Assembly: GCF_029892425.1 (NCBI RefSeq)
Contig: NZ_JARXWB010000031.1
Location: 31,466 to 95,465 of the forward strand
Length of the DNA stretch: 64,000 nucleotides
Direction: 5' to 3'
From: Bradyrhizobium sp. BR13661
Lineage (GTDB): Bacteria > Pseudomonadota > Alphaproteobacteria > Rhizobiales > Xanthobacteraceae
The translations under genes were made by a program, and so were the position numbers. The notes under the pieces are model-generated. The model searched no databases. It worked only from the letters and a program-made list of their open reading frames with translations, and was not told the DNA's origin. Of this stretch, positions 51,759-60,489 are shown in pieces. The first letter of the stretch is position 1; each line of letters begins with the position of its first letter.

Positions 51759-52787
51759 GTGCCCCAGTCAAAGCCCTTCATCGACGTGCTCTCCGGCCAG
51801 CGGCAAGCCGTCCCGCCCATGTGGATGATGCGGCAGGCCGGCCGCTATCTGCCCGAGTATCGCGAGGTGCGCGCCAAGGCCGGCGGCTTCCTCGATCTCT
51901 GCTTCAATCCGGAGCTTGCCGCCGAGGTCACGCTGCAGCCGATCCGCCGGTTCGGCTTCGACGCGGCGATCATCTTCTCCGACATTCTCGTGATCCCCTA
52001 CGCGCTCGGCCGCTCGGTGCGCTTCGAGGTCGGCGAGGGTCCGCGGCTCGAGCCGCTGGATGATCCGGCCAAGGTCGCAACGCTGGCCGCGCAAGCCGAC
52101 TTCGGCAAGCTCACGCCGGTGTTCGAGGCGCTCAAGATCGTGCGCGGCGCGCTCGATCCGAAGATAGCGCTGATCGGCTTCTGCGGCGCGCCGTGGACGG
52201 TTGCGACCTACATGGTCGCCGGCCACGGCACGCCCGACCAGGCGCCGGCGCGGATGATGGCCTACCGGCATCCGGAGGCGTTCGCTGAGATCATCGACGT
52301 GCTGGTCGAGAACTCGGTTCACTATCTGCTGGCGCAGCTCGAGGCCGGCGCCAACGCCTTGCAGATCTTCGACACCTGGGCCGGGGTGCTGCCGCCGGCC
52401 GAGTTCGCGCGCTGGTCCACCGAGCCGACGCGGCGCATCGTCGAGGGCGTGCGCGCCAAGGTGCCTGACGCGAAGATCATCGGCTTCCCGCGCGGGGCCG
52501 GCGCGCAATTGCCTGCTTACGTCGAGGCGACCGGCGTCAACGGCGTCAGCATCGACTGGACCGCGGAGCCTGCCTTCATCCGCGAGCGCGTGCAGAGCAA
52601 GGTCGCCGTGCAGGGCAATCTCGATCCGCTGGTGCTGATCACGGGCGGCGCGGCACTCGATCGCGCGATCGACAATGTGCTGGCGAACTTTTCGCAAGGG
52701 CGCTTCATCTTCAATCTCGGCCACGGCATCCAGCCGGAGACGCCGATCGCCCATGTCGAGCAGATGATCAAACGCGTGCGGGGCTGA
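51759..52787 (+). CDS. hemE: Uroporphyrinogen decarboxylase
   Basis: The 342-residue enzyme converts uroporphyrinogen III to coproporphyrinogen III in heme synthesis. The GTG at 51759 (CAGGA upstream) is chosen: PQSKPFIDVLSG follows, then the signature PPMWMMRQAGRYLPEYR, the conserved Asp in FSDILVIPYALG, and GFCGAPWTVATYMV. The C-terminal FNLGHGIQPETP motif is complete. Other heme genes are not adjacent within the window. Confidence 0.95.
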   Translation: MPQSKPFIDVLSGQRQAVPPMWMMRQAGRYLPEYREVRAKAGGFLDLCFNPELAAEVTLQPIRRFGFDAAIIFSDILVIPYALGRSVRFEVGEGPRLEPLDDPAKVATLAAQADFGKLTPVFEALKIVRGALDPKIALIGFCGAPWTVATYMVAGHGTPDQAPARMMAYRHPEAFAEIIDVLVENSVHYLLAQLEAGANALQIFDTWAGVLPPAEFARWSTEPTRRIVEGVRAKVPDAKIIGFPRGAGAQLPAYVEATGVNGVSIDWTAEPAFIRERVQSKVAVQGNLDPLVLITGGAALDRAIDNVLANFSQGRFIFNLGHGIQPETPIAHVEQMIKRVRG

Positions 52788-52805
52788 AAACAAGCACCGC
52801 GAAAA

Positions 52806-52834
52806 CAACCCCATGCACAGTAGGGATGGGGTTG
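52806..52834 (-). terminator. Hairpin with T run on the minus strand
   Basis: CAACCCCAT and ATGGGGTTG pair over 9 bp around an 11-nt loop. On the minus strand it is followed by TTTT, so it could terminate the GntR gene transcript, with hemE ending 18 bp away on the other side. Confidence 0.55.
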
Positions 52835-52976
52835 AAAGATCTGACATTTTTCGGTCTTACCGAAATCTGCTTGCTCCGTCGGGCAAAACAGGCGCATAAT
52901 GCCATCATCACCCGAGCGGCCATTGCGCACAGAGGCTGATGGGAGAGAACAGACCTGATCGGGAGAGAGGTCCCCG

Positions 52977-53810
52977 TCAGGCGAGGAAATCGCTGCGATT
53001 CACCCGGCTGAGCGAGGTTTCGAGCCGGAGATCGTCGCGCCTGATCTCTTCGACCGTCTCGAAGGTGAAACGGATGTGCTCGGCCGCCGCCGCTTCGGCC
53101 TCCTTGGTCTTGCCTGCGATCACCGCGTCCGCGAGCGCCAGATGTTGCTCCAGCAGCTGGTCGCGGACGCCCTCGCGCAGATAGAGCTGCGCACGGCTGT
53201 AGAAGATGTTGTTGCGCAAGAGGTCGGCAAGCGCGCGCATGACGTGGAGCAACACTACATTGTGGCTCGCCTCGTAGATCAGGAGATGAAGGTCCACGTC
53301 GGCGTCCCCCTCCTGGGTCGGATCTTCGAGCTTGTGGGCCTTTCGCATCCGATCGGCGCAATCCCGGATCGCCTGGCGATCGAGATCAGTGCCACGCAGT
53401 GCGGCAAAGCGGGCGGCGTGCGCCTCCTGAATCCTGCGAAATTCGAAATAGTCGGCCGTGACACGCGGCTTGTCCTGCAACAGCGTCGCCAGCGGCCGCA
53501 GCAGCGGCGACAGGAACTGGGCGACGAACGTCCCCGAGCGGGTGGTGGCGAGCAGCCCGCGCTTTTCGAGGATTTGCAGCGCCTCGCGCAGTGAGGGTCG
53601 CGATATTTCCAGCTTCTCGGCGAGATCGCGCTCAGCCGCGAGCTTTTCTCCGGGCCGCAACACGCCCTCGAGGATCAGCTTCTCGATGTGATCGGCCATC
53701 GCTTCCGCGACTTTCGGGGTCCGGACGACGTTGCTCAAGATGGCACCTATCCCTTTGGCAGAACGCGCAGATTCGTATTGCGAGTATGGGGCTTTCGCGA
53801 TCTCGGTCAA
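52977..53810 (-). CDS. GntR/FCD-family regulator of lactate use (LldR-like)
   Basis: The 277-residue regulator has a winged HTH at about 35-100 (MADHIEKLILEGVLRPGEKLAAERDLAEKLEISRPSLREAL) and an all-helical FCD ligand domain at about 118-245 with metal-ligand histidines in DADVDLHLLIYEASHN and LEQH. The divergent lactate permease gene and a TGGTAAA-N5-TTTACCA operator between them support a lactate-sensing LldR/LutR role. The ligand is inferred from neighbours. Confidence 0.85.
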   Translation of the reverse strand: MTEIAKAPYSQYESARSAKGIGAILSNVVRTPKVAEAMADHIEKLILEGVLRPGEKLAAERDLAEKLEISRPSLREALQILEKRGLLATTRSGTFVAQFLSPLLRPLATLLQDKPRVTADYFEFRRIQEAHAARFAALRGTDLDRQAIRDCADRMRKAHKLEDPTQEGDADVDLHLLIYEASHNVVLLHVMRALADLLRNNIFYSRAQLYLREGVRDQLLEQHLALADAVIAGKTKEAEAAAAEHIRFTFETVEEIRRDDLRLETSLSRVNRSDFLA

Positions 53811-53853
53811 GCATGCTCCCCACCATCCATATCAGATGAATAATATTTCCCAA

Positions 53854-53882
53854 TTGACATCTGTGGTAAATTAATTTTACCA
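53854..53882. promoter_or_regulatory. Lactate operon promoter and LldR-type operator
   Basis: TTGACA (53854-53859) is a consensus -35 for the permease gene. TGGTAAA-TTAAT-TTTACCA (53864-53882) is a perfect inverted repeat overlapping the region just downstream; TGGT...ACCA half sites are typical of FadR-type GntR regulators. Confidence 0.65.
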
Positions 53883-53961
53883 ATTTCTATATAGGATAAT
53901 ATTTATGCCCAAGACCGTGAACCAGCGCGGCGGCGGATGAGGACAACGCGAGGAGATTTTC

Positions 53962-55608
53962 GTGGCGTGGACCCAGGCTTACGACCCCTTCAACAATCCA
54001 TGGCTCTCGACCGCCGCGGCGGCGCTGCCGGTCATCGTGCTGTTGAGCGCGATTGCAATCTTCGAGATCAAGGCGCATTGGGCGGCGGCCATTGGCCTCG
54101 TCACTGCCCTCGGCGTTGCCGTGTTCGCGTTCGGCATGCCGGCGGGCATGGCCGGAATGGCCGCGATCTACGGCGCGGGCTTCGGGCTGCTGCCGATCGG
54201 CTGGATCATCATCAACATCATCTTCCTCTATCAGCTTCTGAACGAGAAGGGTGAGTTCGCGGTCCTGCAGCGTTCGGTCTCCTCGATCAGTGACGATCGC
54301 CGCTTGCAACTGCTCTTCATCGCGTTTTCGCTGGGTGCGTTCTTCGAGGGCGCCGCAGGGTTCGGCACGCCGGTTGCGGTCACCGCCGCGATGCTGATCG
54401 GGCTCGGCTTTTCGCCGCTCGCCGCGTCCGGCCTGTCGCTGATCGCCAATACCGCGCCGGTCGCCTATGGCGCGCTCGGCACGCCGGTGATCGCGCTCAG
54501 CGCGGTGACCGGCCTCGATCTCCAGGAGCTGAGCGGGATGATCGGGCGGCAGCTGCCGTTCTTCTCGCTGCTCGTGCCGTTCTGGCTGATCTGGGCCTTC
54601 GTCGGCTTCCGCCGGATGCTCGAGATCTGGCCGGCGATTCTGGTGGCCGGCGTCTCGTTCGCCGTTCCGCAATATCTGGTCTCGAACTTCCATGGCCCGT
54701 GGCTGGTCGACGTGATTGCCGCTGTGGTCTCCATGGCAAGCCTCGCGCTGTTCCTGCGCGTCTGGCGGCCCAAGCATGCGATGAAGGAGATGCCGGCGCG
54801 CTATGGCGCCCCGCTGTCCGGTGAGGCTCCCGCCGGCAGGACCACGAAGGCGGCTGTCGCCAAGGCATGGACTCCCTGGCTCATCTTTTCGGCCTTCGTC
54901 TTCGCCTGGGGCACGCCGCAGGTGAAGACCTGGCTCGACGGCGTCTGGGTGGCGAAGTTTCCCGTCCTCGGGCTGCACAACCTCGTGCAGAAAGCGCCGC
55001 CGGTCGTGGCCAAGCCTGTCGCAGAGGGCGCGGTCTATGTGCTCAATCTGCTCTCGGCGGCCGGCACCGGCATTCTCCTGTCGGCGATCATCTCGGGCCT
55101 GCTGGTCGGCTACGGTCCGCTCGGTCTGATCCGGATGTATGCGCGCACGCTCTATCTGACGCGCTATTCGCTCGCGACCATCGCCTGCATGTTGGCGCTC
55201 GGTTTCGTCACCCGCTACTCCGGCACGGATGCCACGCTGGGGCTCGCCTTCGCCAAGACCGGGGCGCTCTATCCGTTCTTCGGCGCGCTGATCGGCTGGC
55301 TCGGCGTCGCGCTGACGGGGTCGGATACGTCCTCGAATGTGCTGTTCGGCGGCTTGCAGCGCATCAGCGCCGAACAGATCGGCGTCAGCCCGGTGCTGAT
55401 GGCGGCGGCCAACAGCTCCGGCGGCGTCATGGGCAAGATGATCGATGCGCAGAGCATCGTGGTCGCGTCCACCGCCACCAAATGGTACGGCCACGAGGGC
55501 ACGATCCTGCGCTTCGTCTTCTTCCACAGCTTCGCGCTCGTCGTTCTCGTCGGCGTCCTGGTGCTGGGCCAGGCCTATATCTGGCCGCTCAAGCTGCTCG
55601 TGCCCTGA
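53962..55608 (+). CDS. lldP: L-lactate permease
   Basis: The 548-residue LctP-family lactate/proton symporter starts GTG at 53962 with GAGGAG at 6 nt. About 12-14 membrane helices are visible; the signature GAFFEGAAGFGTPVAVTAA (about 117-135) and the C-terminal TGSDTSSNVLFGGLQ region are characteristic. It imports L-lactate (and related 2-hydroxy acids) for oxidation by the LldD encoded 12 bp downstream. Confidence 0.93.
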   Translation: MAWTQAYDPFNNPWLSTAAAALPVIVLLSAIAIFEIKAHWAAAIGLVTALGVAVFAFGMPAGMAGMAAIYGAGFGLLPIGWIIINIIFLYQLLNEKGEFAVLQRSVSSISDDRRLQLLFIAFSLGAFFEGAAGFGTPVAVTAAMLIGLGFSPLAASGLSLIANTAPVAYGALGTPVIALSAVTGLDLQELSGMIGRQLPFFSLLVPFWLIWAFVGFRRMLEIWPAILVAGVSFAVPQYLVSNFHGPWLVDVIAAVVSMASLALFLRVWRPKHAMKEMPARYGAPLSGEAPAGRTTKAAVAKAWTPWLIFSAFVFAWGTPQVKTWLDGVWVAKFPVLGLHNLVQKAPPVVAKPVAEGAVYVLNLLSAAGTGILLSAIISGLLVGYGPLGLIRMYARTLYLTRYSLATIACMLALGFVTRYSGTDATLGLAFAKTGALYPFFGALIGWLGVALTGSDTSSNVLFGGLQRISAEQIGVSPVLMAAANSSGGVMGKMIDAQSIVVASTATKWYGHEGTILRFVFFHSFALVVLVGVLVLGQAYIWPLKLLVP

Positions 55609-55620
55609 TCGGAGGCTGCC

Positions 55621-56775
55621 ATGCGCTTGTCACAGTGTCACAATTTTCACGACTTCCGGCGGCTGGCGCGTTGCCGGCTGCCCGGGCCGATCTTCGATTA
55701 CATCGACGGTGGGGCGGACGATGAGGTCACCCACCGCCGCAACACAGCGAGCTTCGAGCAATGCGACCTCGTACCCAACGTGCTGCGCGGCGTGCAAGAG
55801 GTCGACCTCTCGGTCACCGTCATGGGTCAGAAGCTTGCGCTGCCGTTCTATTGCTCGCCGACGGCCTTGCAGCGCCTGTTTCATCATCGGGGCGAGCGCG
55901 CCGTCGCTGCGGCCGCGGCGCGCTACGGCACCATGTTCGGCGTCTCCTCGCTCGGCACGGTCAGCCTCGAGGAGCTGCGCAAGGCCCATGATACGCCGCA
56001 GATCTATCAGTTCTATTTCCACAGGGATCGCGGCCTCAACCGTGCGATGATGCAGCGCGCCAAGGACGCCGGCGTCGAGGTGATGATGCTGACGGTCGAC
56101 AGCATCACCGGCGGGAATCGCGAGCGCGACCTGCGGACGGGATTCAGCATTCCCTTCCGTCTCACGCTCGCCGGCATGCTCCAATTCGTGATCAAGCCGC
56201 AATGGGGCATCCAGTATGTCACCCACGAGAGATTCAGGCTGCCGCAACTGGATGAGCATGTCGACATGAGTGGTGGCGCGGTGTCGATCGGCCGCTATTT
56301 CAGCGAGATGCTGGATCCGTCGATGAATTGGGATGATGTCGCCGAGATGGTGCGAAGCTGGAACGGGCCGTTCTGTCTGAAGGGGATCATGTCGCCAGCT
56401 GATGCGCGCCGCGCGGTCGAGATCGGCTGCGCCGGGATCATCCTGTCGAACCATGGTGGTCGGCAGCTCGACGGTTCTCGCGCCGCCTTCGACCAACTCG
56501 CCGAAATCGTCGACGCCGTCGGCGATCGCATCGACGTGATGATGGATGGCGGCATCCAGCGCGGGACCCACATCCTGAAGGCGCTCTCGCTCGGTGCAAA
56601 GGCCGTCGGCCTTGGGCGATCCTATCTCTATCCGCTGGCGGCCGCCGGCCAGCCCGGTGTCGAGCGGGCCCTCTGCCTGTTGCGGGCCGAGCTCGAGCGC
56701 GACATGAAGCTGATGGGATGCACCTCACTCGGCCAACTCTCGCGCGCCAATTTGCGCTTCAAGTCGGCGGCGTGA
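55621..56775 (+). CDS. lldD: L-lactate dehydrogenase (FMN-dependent, quinone-linked)
   Basis: The 384-residue FMN alpha-hydroxy-acid dehydrogenase oxidises L-lactate to pyruvate at the membrane. The TIM-barrel active site shows SNHGGRQLDGS, with the catalytic His and the substrate-binding Arg, and DGGIQRGTHILKAL with the FMN phosphate loop. The N-terminal FDYIDGGADDEVTHRRN is the family motif. It lies 12 bp after lldP; a GGAGG site precedes the ATG. Confidence 0.93.
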   Translation: MRLSQCHNFHDFRRLARCRLPGPIFDYIDGGADDEVTHRRNTASFEQCDLVPNVLRGVQEVDLSVTVMGQKLALPFYCSPTALQRLFHHRGERAVAAAAARYGTMFGVSSLGTVSLEELRKAHDTPQIYQFYFHRDRGLNRAMMQRAKDAGVEVMMLTVDSITGGNRERDLRTGFSIPFRLTLAGMLQFVIKPQWGIQYVTHERFRLPQLDEHVDMSGGAVSIGRYFSEMLDPSMNWDDVAEMVRSWNGPFCLKGIMSPADARRAVEIGCAGIILSNHGGRQLDGSRAAFDQLAEIVDAVGDRIDVMMDGGIQRGTHILKALSLGAKAVGLGRSYLYPLAAAGQPGVERALCLLRAELERDMKLMGCTSLGQLSRANLRFKSAA

Positions 56776-56785
56776 AACGATGGCA

Positions 56786-57520
56786 TCATTCCGCCGATCG
56801 TGAATTCGCAGGCCGTGATCGACCGGCCGACCCCAGGCCTTCGAGAATCTCTCGGGCACGCCTCATTGAAAAATCATGTGCCGCCCGATCGAAGGACGGG
56901 CTTGTCCGCATCATGTAGCCGTGGCGCCCCCCGGGAAAGATGTGCACTTCGACGTTGTCCATGCGCGCCGCTGCATCACGATAGGCCTGCAGCACTTCGG
57001 CCGGGGCGCGATTGTCCTCGTCGCCCCACATGAAGCAGACTTGCTCGCGGACCTCGGCAAGCTCGTGAAGATAGTCCAGCATCTGGGACCCGTGGCAGCA
57101 GATACCGACGGCATAGCCAAGCCGCTTCGGCCCGAGAATCGCATAGGGGCCGCCGTAGCAAAATCCCATGACCGCCGCCTGGCCGTTGAATTGCGGGATG
57201 GTGCCGAGGTGTCGCAAGGTGTCGATCATATCGTCCTCGCCGACCTTGATTTGCTCGAGGCGCGGCTGCGCGCGCTGGGCCGCACGCGGGTCGTTACGAG
57301 GCAGCGGGCCGGCCATCGAACGCCAGAACAGATCCGGCACTGCGACGATGCCCCCGTATGCCGCCAGCTCGTCGGCAATTGCGATCATGTCGGTATCCAC
57401 GCCGTGGATAGCGGAGGCAAGCACGATGGCAGCGACCGGCTTTTCAGTCTCGGGCGCGACCAGATAGCAATCGAACGTGCCGCCTCCCTTCGCCCAAATC
57501 TTTCTGAACGTCCCATGCAT
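56786..57520 (-). CDS. Dienelactone hydrolase-family protein
   Basis: The 244-residue alpha/beta hydrolase has the nucleophile Cys121 in GFCYGG, the Asp in the GDED segment (166-169) and His200 in GGRHGY. A cysteine nucleophile is typical of dienelactone hydrolases; the substrate range is broad and unknown here. It converges on lldD with a 10-bp gap and lies 16 bp from the Bug protein gene on the same strand. Confidence 0.88.
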   Translation of the reverse strand: MHGTFRKIWAKGGGTFDCYLVAPETEKPVAAIVLASAIHGVDTDMIAIADELAAYGGIVAVPDLFWRSMAGPLPRNDPRAAQRAQPRLEQIKVGEDDMIDTLRHLGTIPQFNGQAAVMGFCYGGPYAILGPKRLGYAVGICCHGSQMLDYLHELAEVREQVCFMWGDEDNRAPAEVLQAYRDAAARMDNVEVHIFPGGRHGYMMRTSPSFDRAAHDFSMRRAREILEGLGSAGRSRPANSRSAE

Positions 57521-57536
57521 TTAAGAGTTCGCCGTG

Positions 57537-58517
57537 CTACTCCAGTCGGATCTTCGCGAGGCCGATCACTTTGGCCCACTTCTCGGTTTCATCGGCCATC
57601 AGCTTGCCGAAATCGGCGGGCGAGCCGCCCAGTCCCGTCGCGTCAAGGCCGCGCAAGCGCATCCTGAACCCCGCATCGGCGAGAGCGGCGTTGGCCTCCT
57701 TGTTGAGCCTGTCGATGATCGCGCTAGGGGTGCCTTTCGGCGCGCCGATGCCGAACACCGAGCTGGCCTCGTAGCCAGGCACGAATTCGCCGATAGAAGG
57801 CACATCCGGCAATGCCTCGGATCGCATCGCCGTCGTCAGCCCGAGCGCGCGCAGCTTGCCGCTCTCGATGTAACCGATCGAGGGCGCCACATTGGCAAAG
57901 ACGACCTGCACCTGCCCGCCGAGCAGATCGGTGATGGCGGGCGCCACGCCGCGATAGGGCACATGCTGAAGATCCAGCCCCCCGGCGGCCTGCTTGAACA
58001 ATTCCGCGGCGATGTGGGTGATCCCGCCCACGCCGCCCGAACCGTAGGAGAGTTTCCCGGGATTGGCTTTCGCATAGGCGATGAACTCGGGAATCGTATG
58101 GGCAGGAACCGATGGGTGGATCACCATCACCAGGGCGCCACGGGTCAGGCCCGCGACCGGCGCGATATCCCGCAGGAAATTGAAATCGAGATTTTCATAG
58201 AGCGTGGCGTTGATCGCGTTCGGAGAACCAACCAGCAGAAGCGTGTAGCCGTCGGGAGGCGCGCGCACGACCGCGTCGGTGGCAAGATTGCTCCCTGCCC
58301 CGGGCCGGTTCTCGACGATGAATTGCTGGCCGAGCCGCTCCGACCACCAATCTGCGACCAGACGCGCGAGAATGTCGTTTGGGCCGCCGGCGGCGAAGCC
58401 GACCATGATCCGGACCGGTCGAGAGGGATAGGTGTCGGCGCAAGCCAGGCCCGTCGGCAGCGGCGGTGCGGCTACCCCCGCTGCGAAACGTAAAAATTGA
58501 CGTCGGGAGGGAGTCAC
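57537..58517 (-). CDS. Bug-family (TctC-like) periplasmic binding protein
   Basis: The 326-residue protein starts at GTG 58515-58517 with a Tat signal (SRRQFLRFAAG). The mature part shows the Bug fold: RPVRIMVGFAAGGPNDILAR, NRPGAGSN and YGSGGVGGITHIAAELF motifs. It captures organic acids in the periplasm for tripartite tricarboxylate transporters; no TctAB genes adjoin it. The divergent LysR gene probably regulates it. Confidence 0.9.
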   Translation of the reverse strand: MTPSRRQFLRFAAGVAAPPLPTGLACADTYPSRPVRIMVGFAAGGPNDILARLVADWWSERLGQQFIVENRPGAGSNLATDAVVRAPPDGYTLLLVGSPNAINATLYENLDFNFLRDIAPVAGLTRGALVMVIHPSVPAHTIPEFIAYAKANPGKLSYGSGGVGGITHIAAELFKQAAGGLDLQHVPYRGVAPAITDLLGGQVQVVFANVAPSIGYIESGKLRALGLTTAMRSEALPDVPSIGEFVPGYEASSVFGIGAPKGTPSAIIDRLNKEANAALADAGFRMRLRGLDATGLGGSPADFGKLMADETEKWAKVIGLAKIRLE

Positions 58518-58630
58518 AGGCTTTGCTCCGTCGAACCTACACCACGCTGGCTCTCTTCAACCCCGGAGGATAGGTGATGCTGCCATAAGCGCATAAGGCT
58601 ATTGTCTGATGAGACCATCTCAAAACGGAT

Positions 58631-59584
58631 ATGGGTACTCTCATGCAGATGAGCGATCGCATCGGAAAGCGAATGAAGCTGCAGGATCTCCACGTGCTGA
58701 TGGCGGTGGTGCAGGCCGGCAGCATGGGCAAGGCGGCAGTCCTGCTCAATACCACCCAGCCCAACATTTCGAGATCGATCGCGGAACTCGAACGTGCGTT
58801 CGGCGTCCGCCTGCTGGATCGCCACCGGCGCGGAATCGAGCCGACCGAGTGCGGCCGCGCCCTGATCGATTGCGGTGCCGCCGCTTTCGACGAGCTACGG
58901 CGGGGCGTGAAGAGCATCGAGTTTCTGGCCGACCCCACCGCCGGAGAGGTGCGGATTGGAAGCACGGCTGATCTGGCGGCGAGCTTCGTTTCCGCGCTCA
59001 TAGACCGGCTCTCGCGGCGTCATCCGCGGATCAGATTTGAGCTCGTGACCGGCTACATCGAGGCGCTGCATCGCGACCTGAGCGAACGCAAAGTCGATCT
59101 GTCGTTCGTGCGGAGTCGCGGCCCGATTGCCGACGAGCGGCTGCATTTCGAGTTTCTTTTTGAAGATCGCTACGTCATCGCGGCGGGCGCAAAAAATCCA
59201 TGGACGCGTCGGCGCAATATCCAGCTCTCCGATCTGGCGGAGGAGCGTTGGGTGCTTCCGCCGCGGGAGAGCGTGATCGGATCCATCATCACGCAAGCCT
59301 TTCTTGCCCGAGGGCTCGCGTATCCCCAGGCGACGGTGGTCACCGATGCCCCCCATATGCGGGTCAGCTTGCTGGAGACGGGGCGGTTCATCACGGTTTT
59401 CCCGGCTTCCACACTGAAATTTCTCGCCAGGGAGGCCGCGCTCAAGGTCTTGTCCATTGAACTGCCGGCGGACCGTCGACCGAACGGGATGCTCACGATC
59501 AAGGACCGCACCGTCAGCCCGGTTGTGCAGCTCGTCATCAACGGCGCCCGGGAGCTCGCAAGGCCCATCGCGAAACGAAAGTGA
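58631..59584 (+). CDS. LysR-type transcriptional regulator
   Basis: The 317-residue regulator has a winged HTH at about 18-75 (LMAVVQAGSMGKAAVLLNTTQPNISRSIAELE) and an effector domain at about 105-305. It is divergent from the Bug gene, 113 bp apart, the usual geometry for control of the neighbour and of itself. The start could also be the ATG four or five codons later. Confidence 0.9.
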   Translation: MGTLMQMSDRIGKRMKLQDLHVLMAVVQAGSMGKAAVLLNTTQPNISRSIAELERAFGVRLLDRHRRGIEPTECGRALIDCGAAAFDELRRGVKSIEFLADPTAGEVRIGSTADLAASFVSALIDRLSRRHPRIRFELVTGYIEALHRDLSERKVDLSFVRSRGPIADERLHFEFLFEDRYVIAAGAKNPWTRRRNIQLSDLAEERWVLPPRESVIGSIITQAFLARGLAYPQATVVTDAPHMRVSLLETGRFITVFPASTLKFLAREAALKVLSIELPADRRPNGMLTIKDRTVSPVVQLVINGARELARPIAKRK

Positions 59585-59651
59585 CAAACCGGACGTTAAG
59601 TCCGATCGGGCGCCTCGGATCACATCGATCCAAACACATTCGCTTTGGCGT

Positions 59652-59695
59652 GGCCGGCGCTCGATGATCTCGGCGGCGCCCTTCGCCGAGAGATC
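59652..59695. repeat. Duplicated segment, copy A
   Basis: This ~44-bp segment recurs at 62071-62117 with 23 bases identical in a row (59659-59681 here). On the minus strand both copies would read DLS(A/G)(K/R)GAAEIIER. It may be a gene remnant; no longer similarity was noticed. The 242-bp stretch 59585-59826 carries no other feature. Confidence 0.45.
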
Positions 59696-59826
59696 GAAAC
59701 CCACCGCGATCGCCCATGTCCTCCCGCCTTCTCCGTATATCCCCGTAGGGTATCGACCTGAATTTTCCGATGTTTCTTCTCCTGCTATTGGGTGACCGTG
59801 CCCTCTGCAGATGTAGGAGTTGGAAC

Positions 59827-60060
59827 ATGACGGACGTCTATTTCCATTACTCCAATGCGCGCGGCTGGTTGATTGATCCAAGCGCCACTGCCGTGAACGA
59901 CTTGGTGGAGGCATGCGAGCGCGCAGATGGTGTAGTCCGGTCGCTTATCATGACAGCGAGCTCGGAAGATTGGCGCAGTTGGGTCCTCCACGTGACCGAC
60001 AAAGACGGCGATCAAATCTTTGACCTGCCGTTCGCAACAGTGCTCGGCAAGCCGCATTAG
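59827..60060 (+). CDS. DUF6894-family small protein
   Basis: The 77-residue protein starts MTDVYFHYSNARG; AGGAG precedes the ATG. The pattern YFHYSN...LIDPSATAVNDLVEA...ADGVVRSLI...SSEDWRSWVLHVTDKDGDQIFDLPF is typical of DUF6894, common in Bradyrhizobium and of unknown function. It lies 9 bp before the next small gene. Confidence 0.88.
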   Translation: MTDVYFHYSNARGWLIDPSATAVNDLVEACERADGVVRSLIMTASSEDWRSWVLHVTDKDGDQIFDLPFATVLGKPH

Positions 60061-60069
60061 GAGGGCAAC

Positions 60070-60312
60070 ATGCTCGTGCGCAACGGGTGCCACTTCAGCG
60101 AAGCAAAATTCATGTTGGACGCTGCAACTCTGCGCAAAGATCTTGCCGTCATGGAAAAGCAAATTCGTTTCAATCCCAACGACCACGATCTCGTTAACAG
60201 ATACCTGACCTACTCTCGCAAGGTTCGTGAAATTGAATATCGCGAGAACGGTTATGTAACTGCACGGACTCAGCCAGCTCAAGAACGCAAGTTTGCAAAA
60301 TCCGCCGCCTAG
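60070..60312 (+). CDS. Small hypothetical protein, likely co-transcribed with the DUF6894 gene
   Basis: The 80-residue soluble protein starts MLVRNGCHFSEAKFMLD. It is highly charged with two predicted helices (SEAKFMLDAATLRKDLAVMEKQI and LVNRYLTYSRKVREIEY). AGGAGG precedes the ATG. No domain is recognised. Confidence 0.7.
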   Translation: MLVRNGCHFSEAKFMLDAATLRKDLAVMEKQIRFNPNDHDLVNRYLTYSRKVREIEYRENGYVTARTQPAQERKFAKSAA

Positions 60313-60489
60313 ACGATTATAACTACTCCCATTATCAAAGCGGCGCGCTTGCGCGTGCTAGTCTGGTCATCCCCATCGGATGCGCGACGACACCTGCGAC
60401 AATCGCAGCGGCCGCGAAAGACCACCGCCTTCGGCTGCGAAAAGATGCAGTGGCCTTCTGTTGCGCGCGCAGAGTCGAGTTGAAAGGGA

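Noticed and set aside
53887..55527. A 546-codon minus-strand frame opposite lldP
   Set aside because: Arg/Glu/Asp repeats typical of an antisense frame, and lldP has full family motifs.
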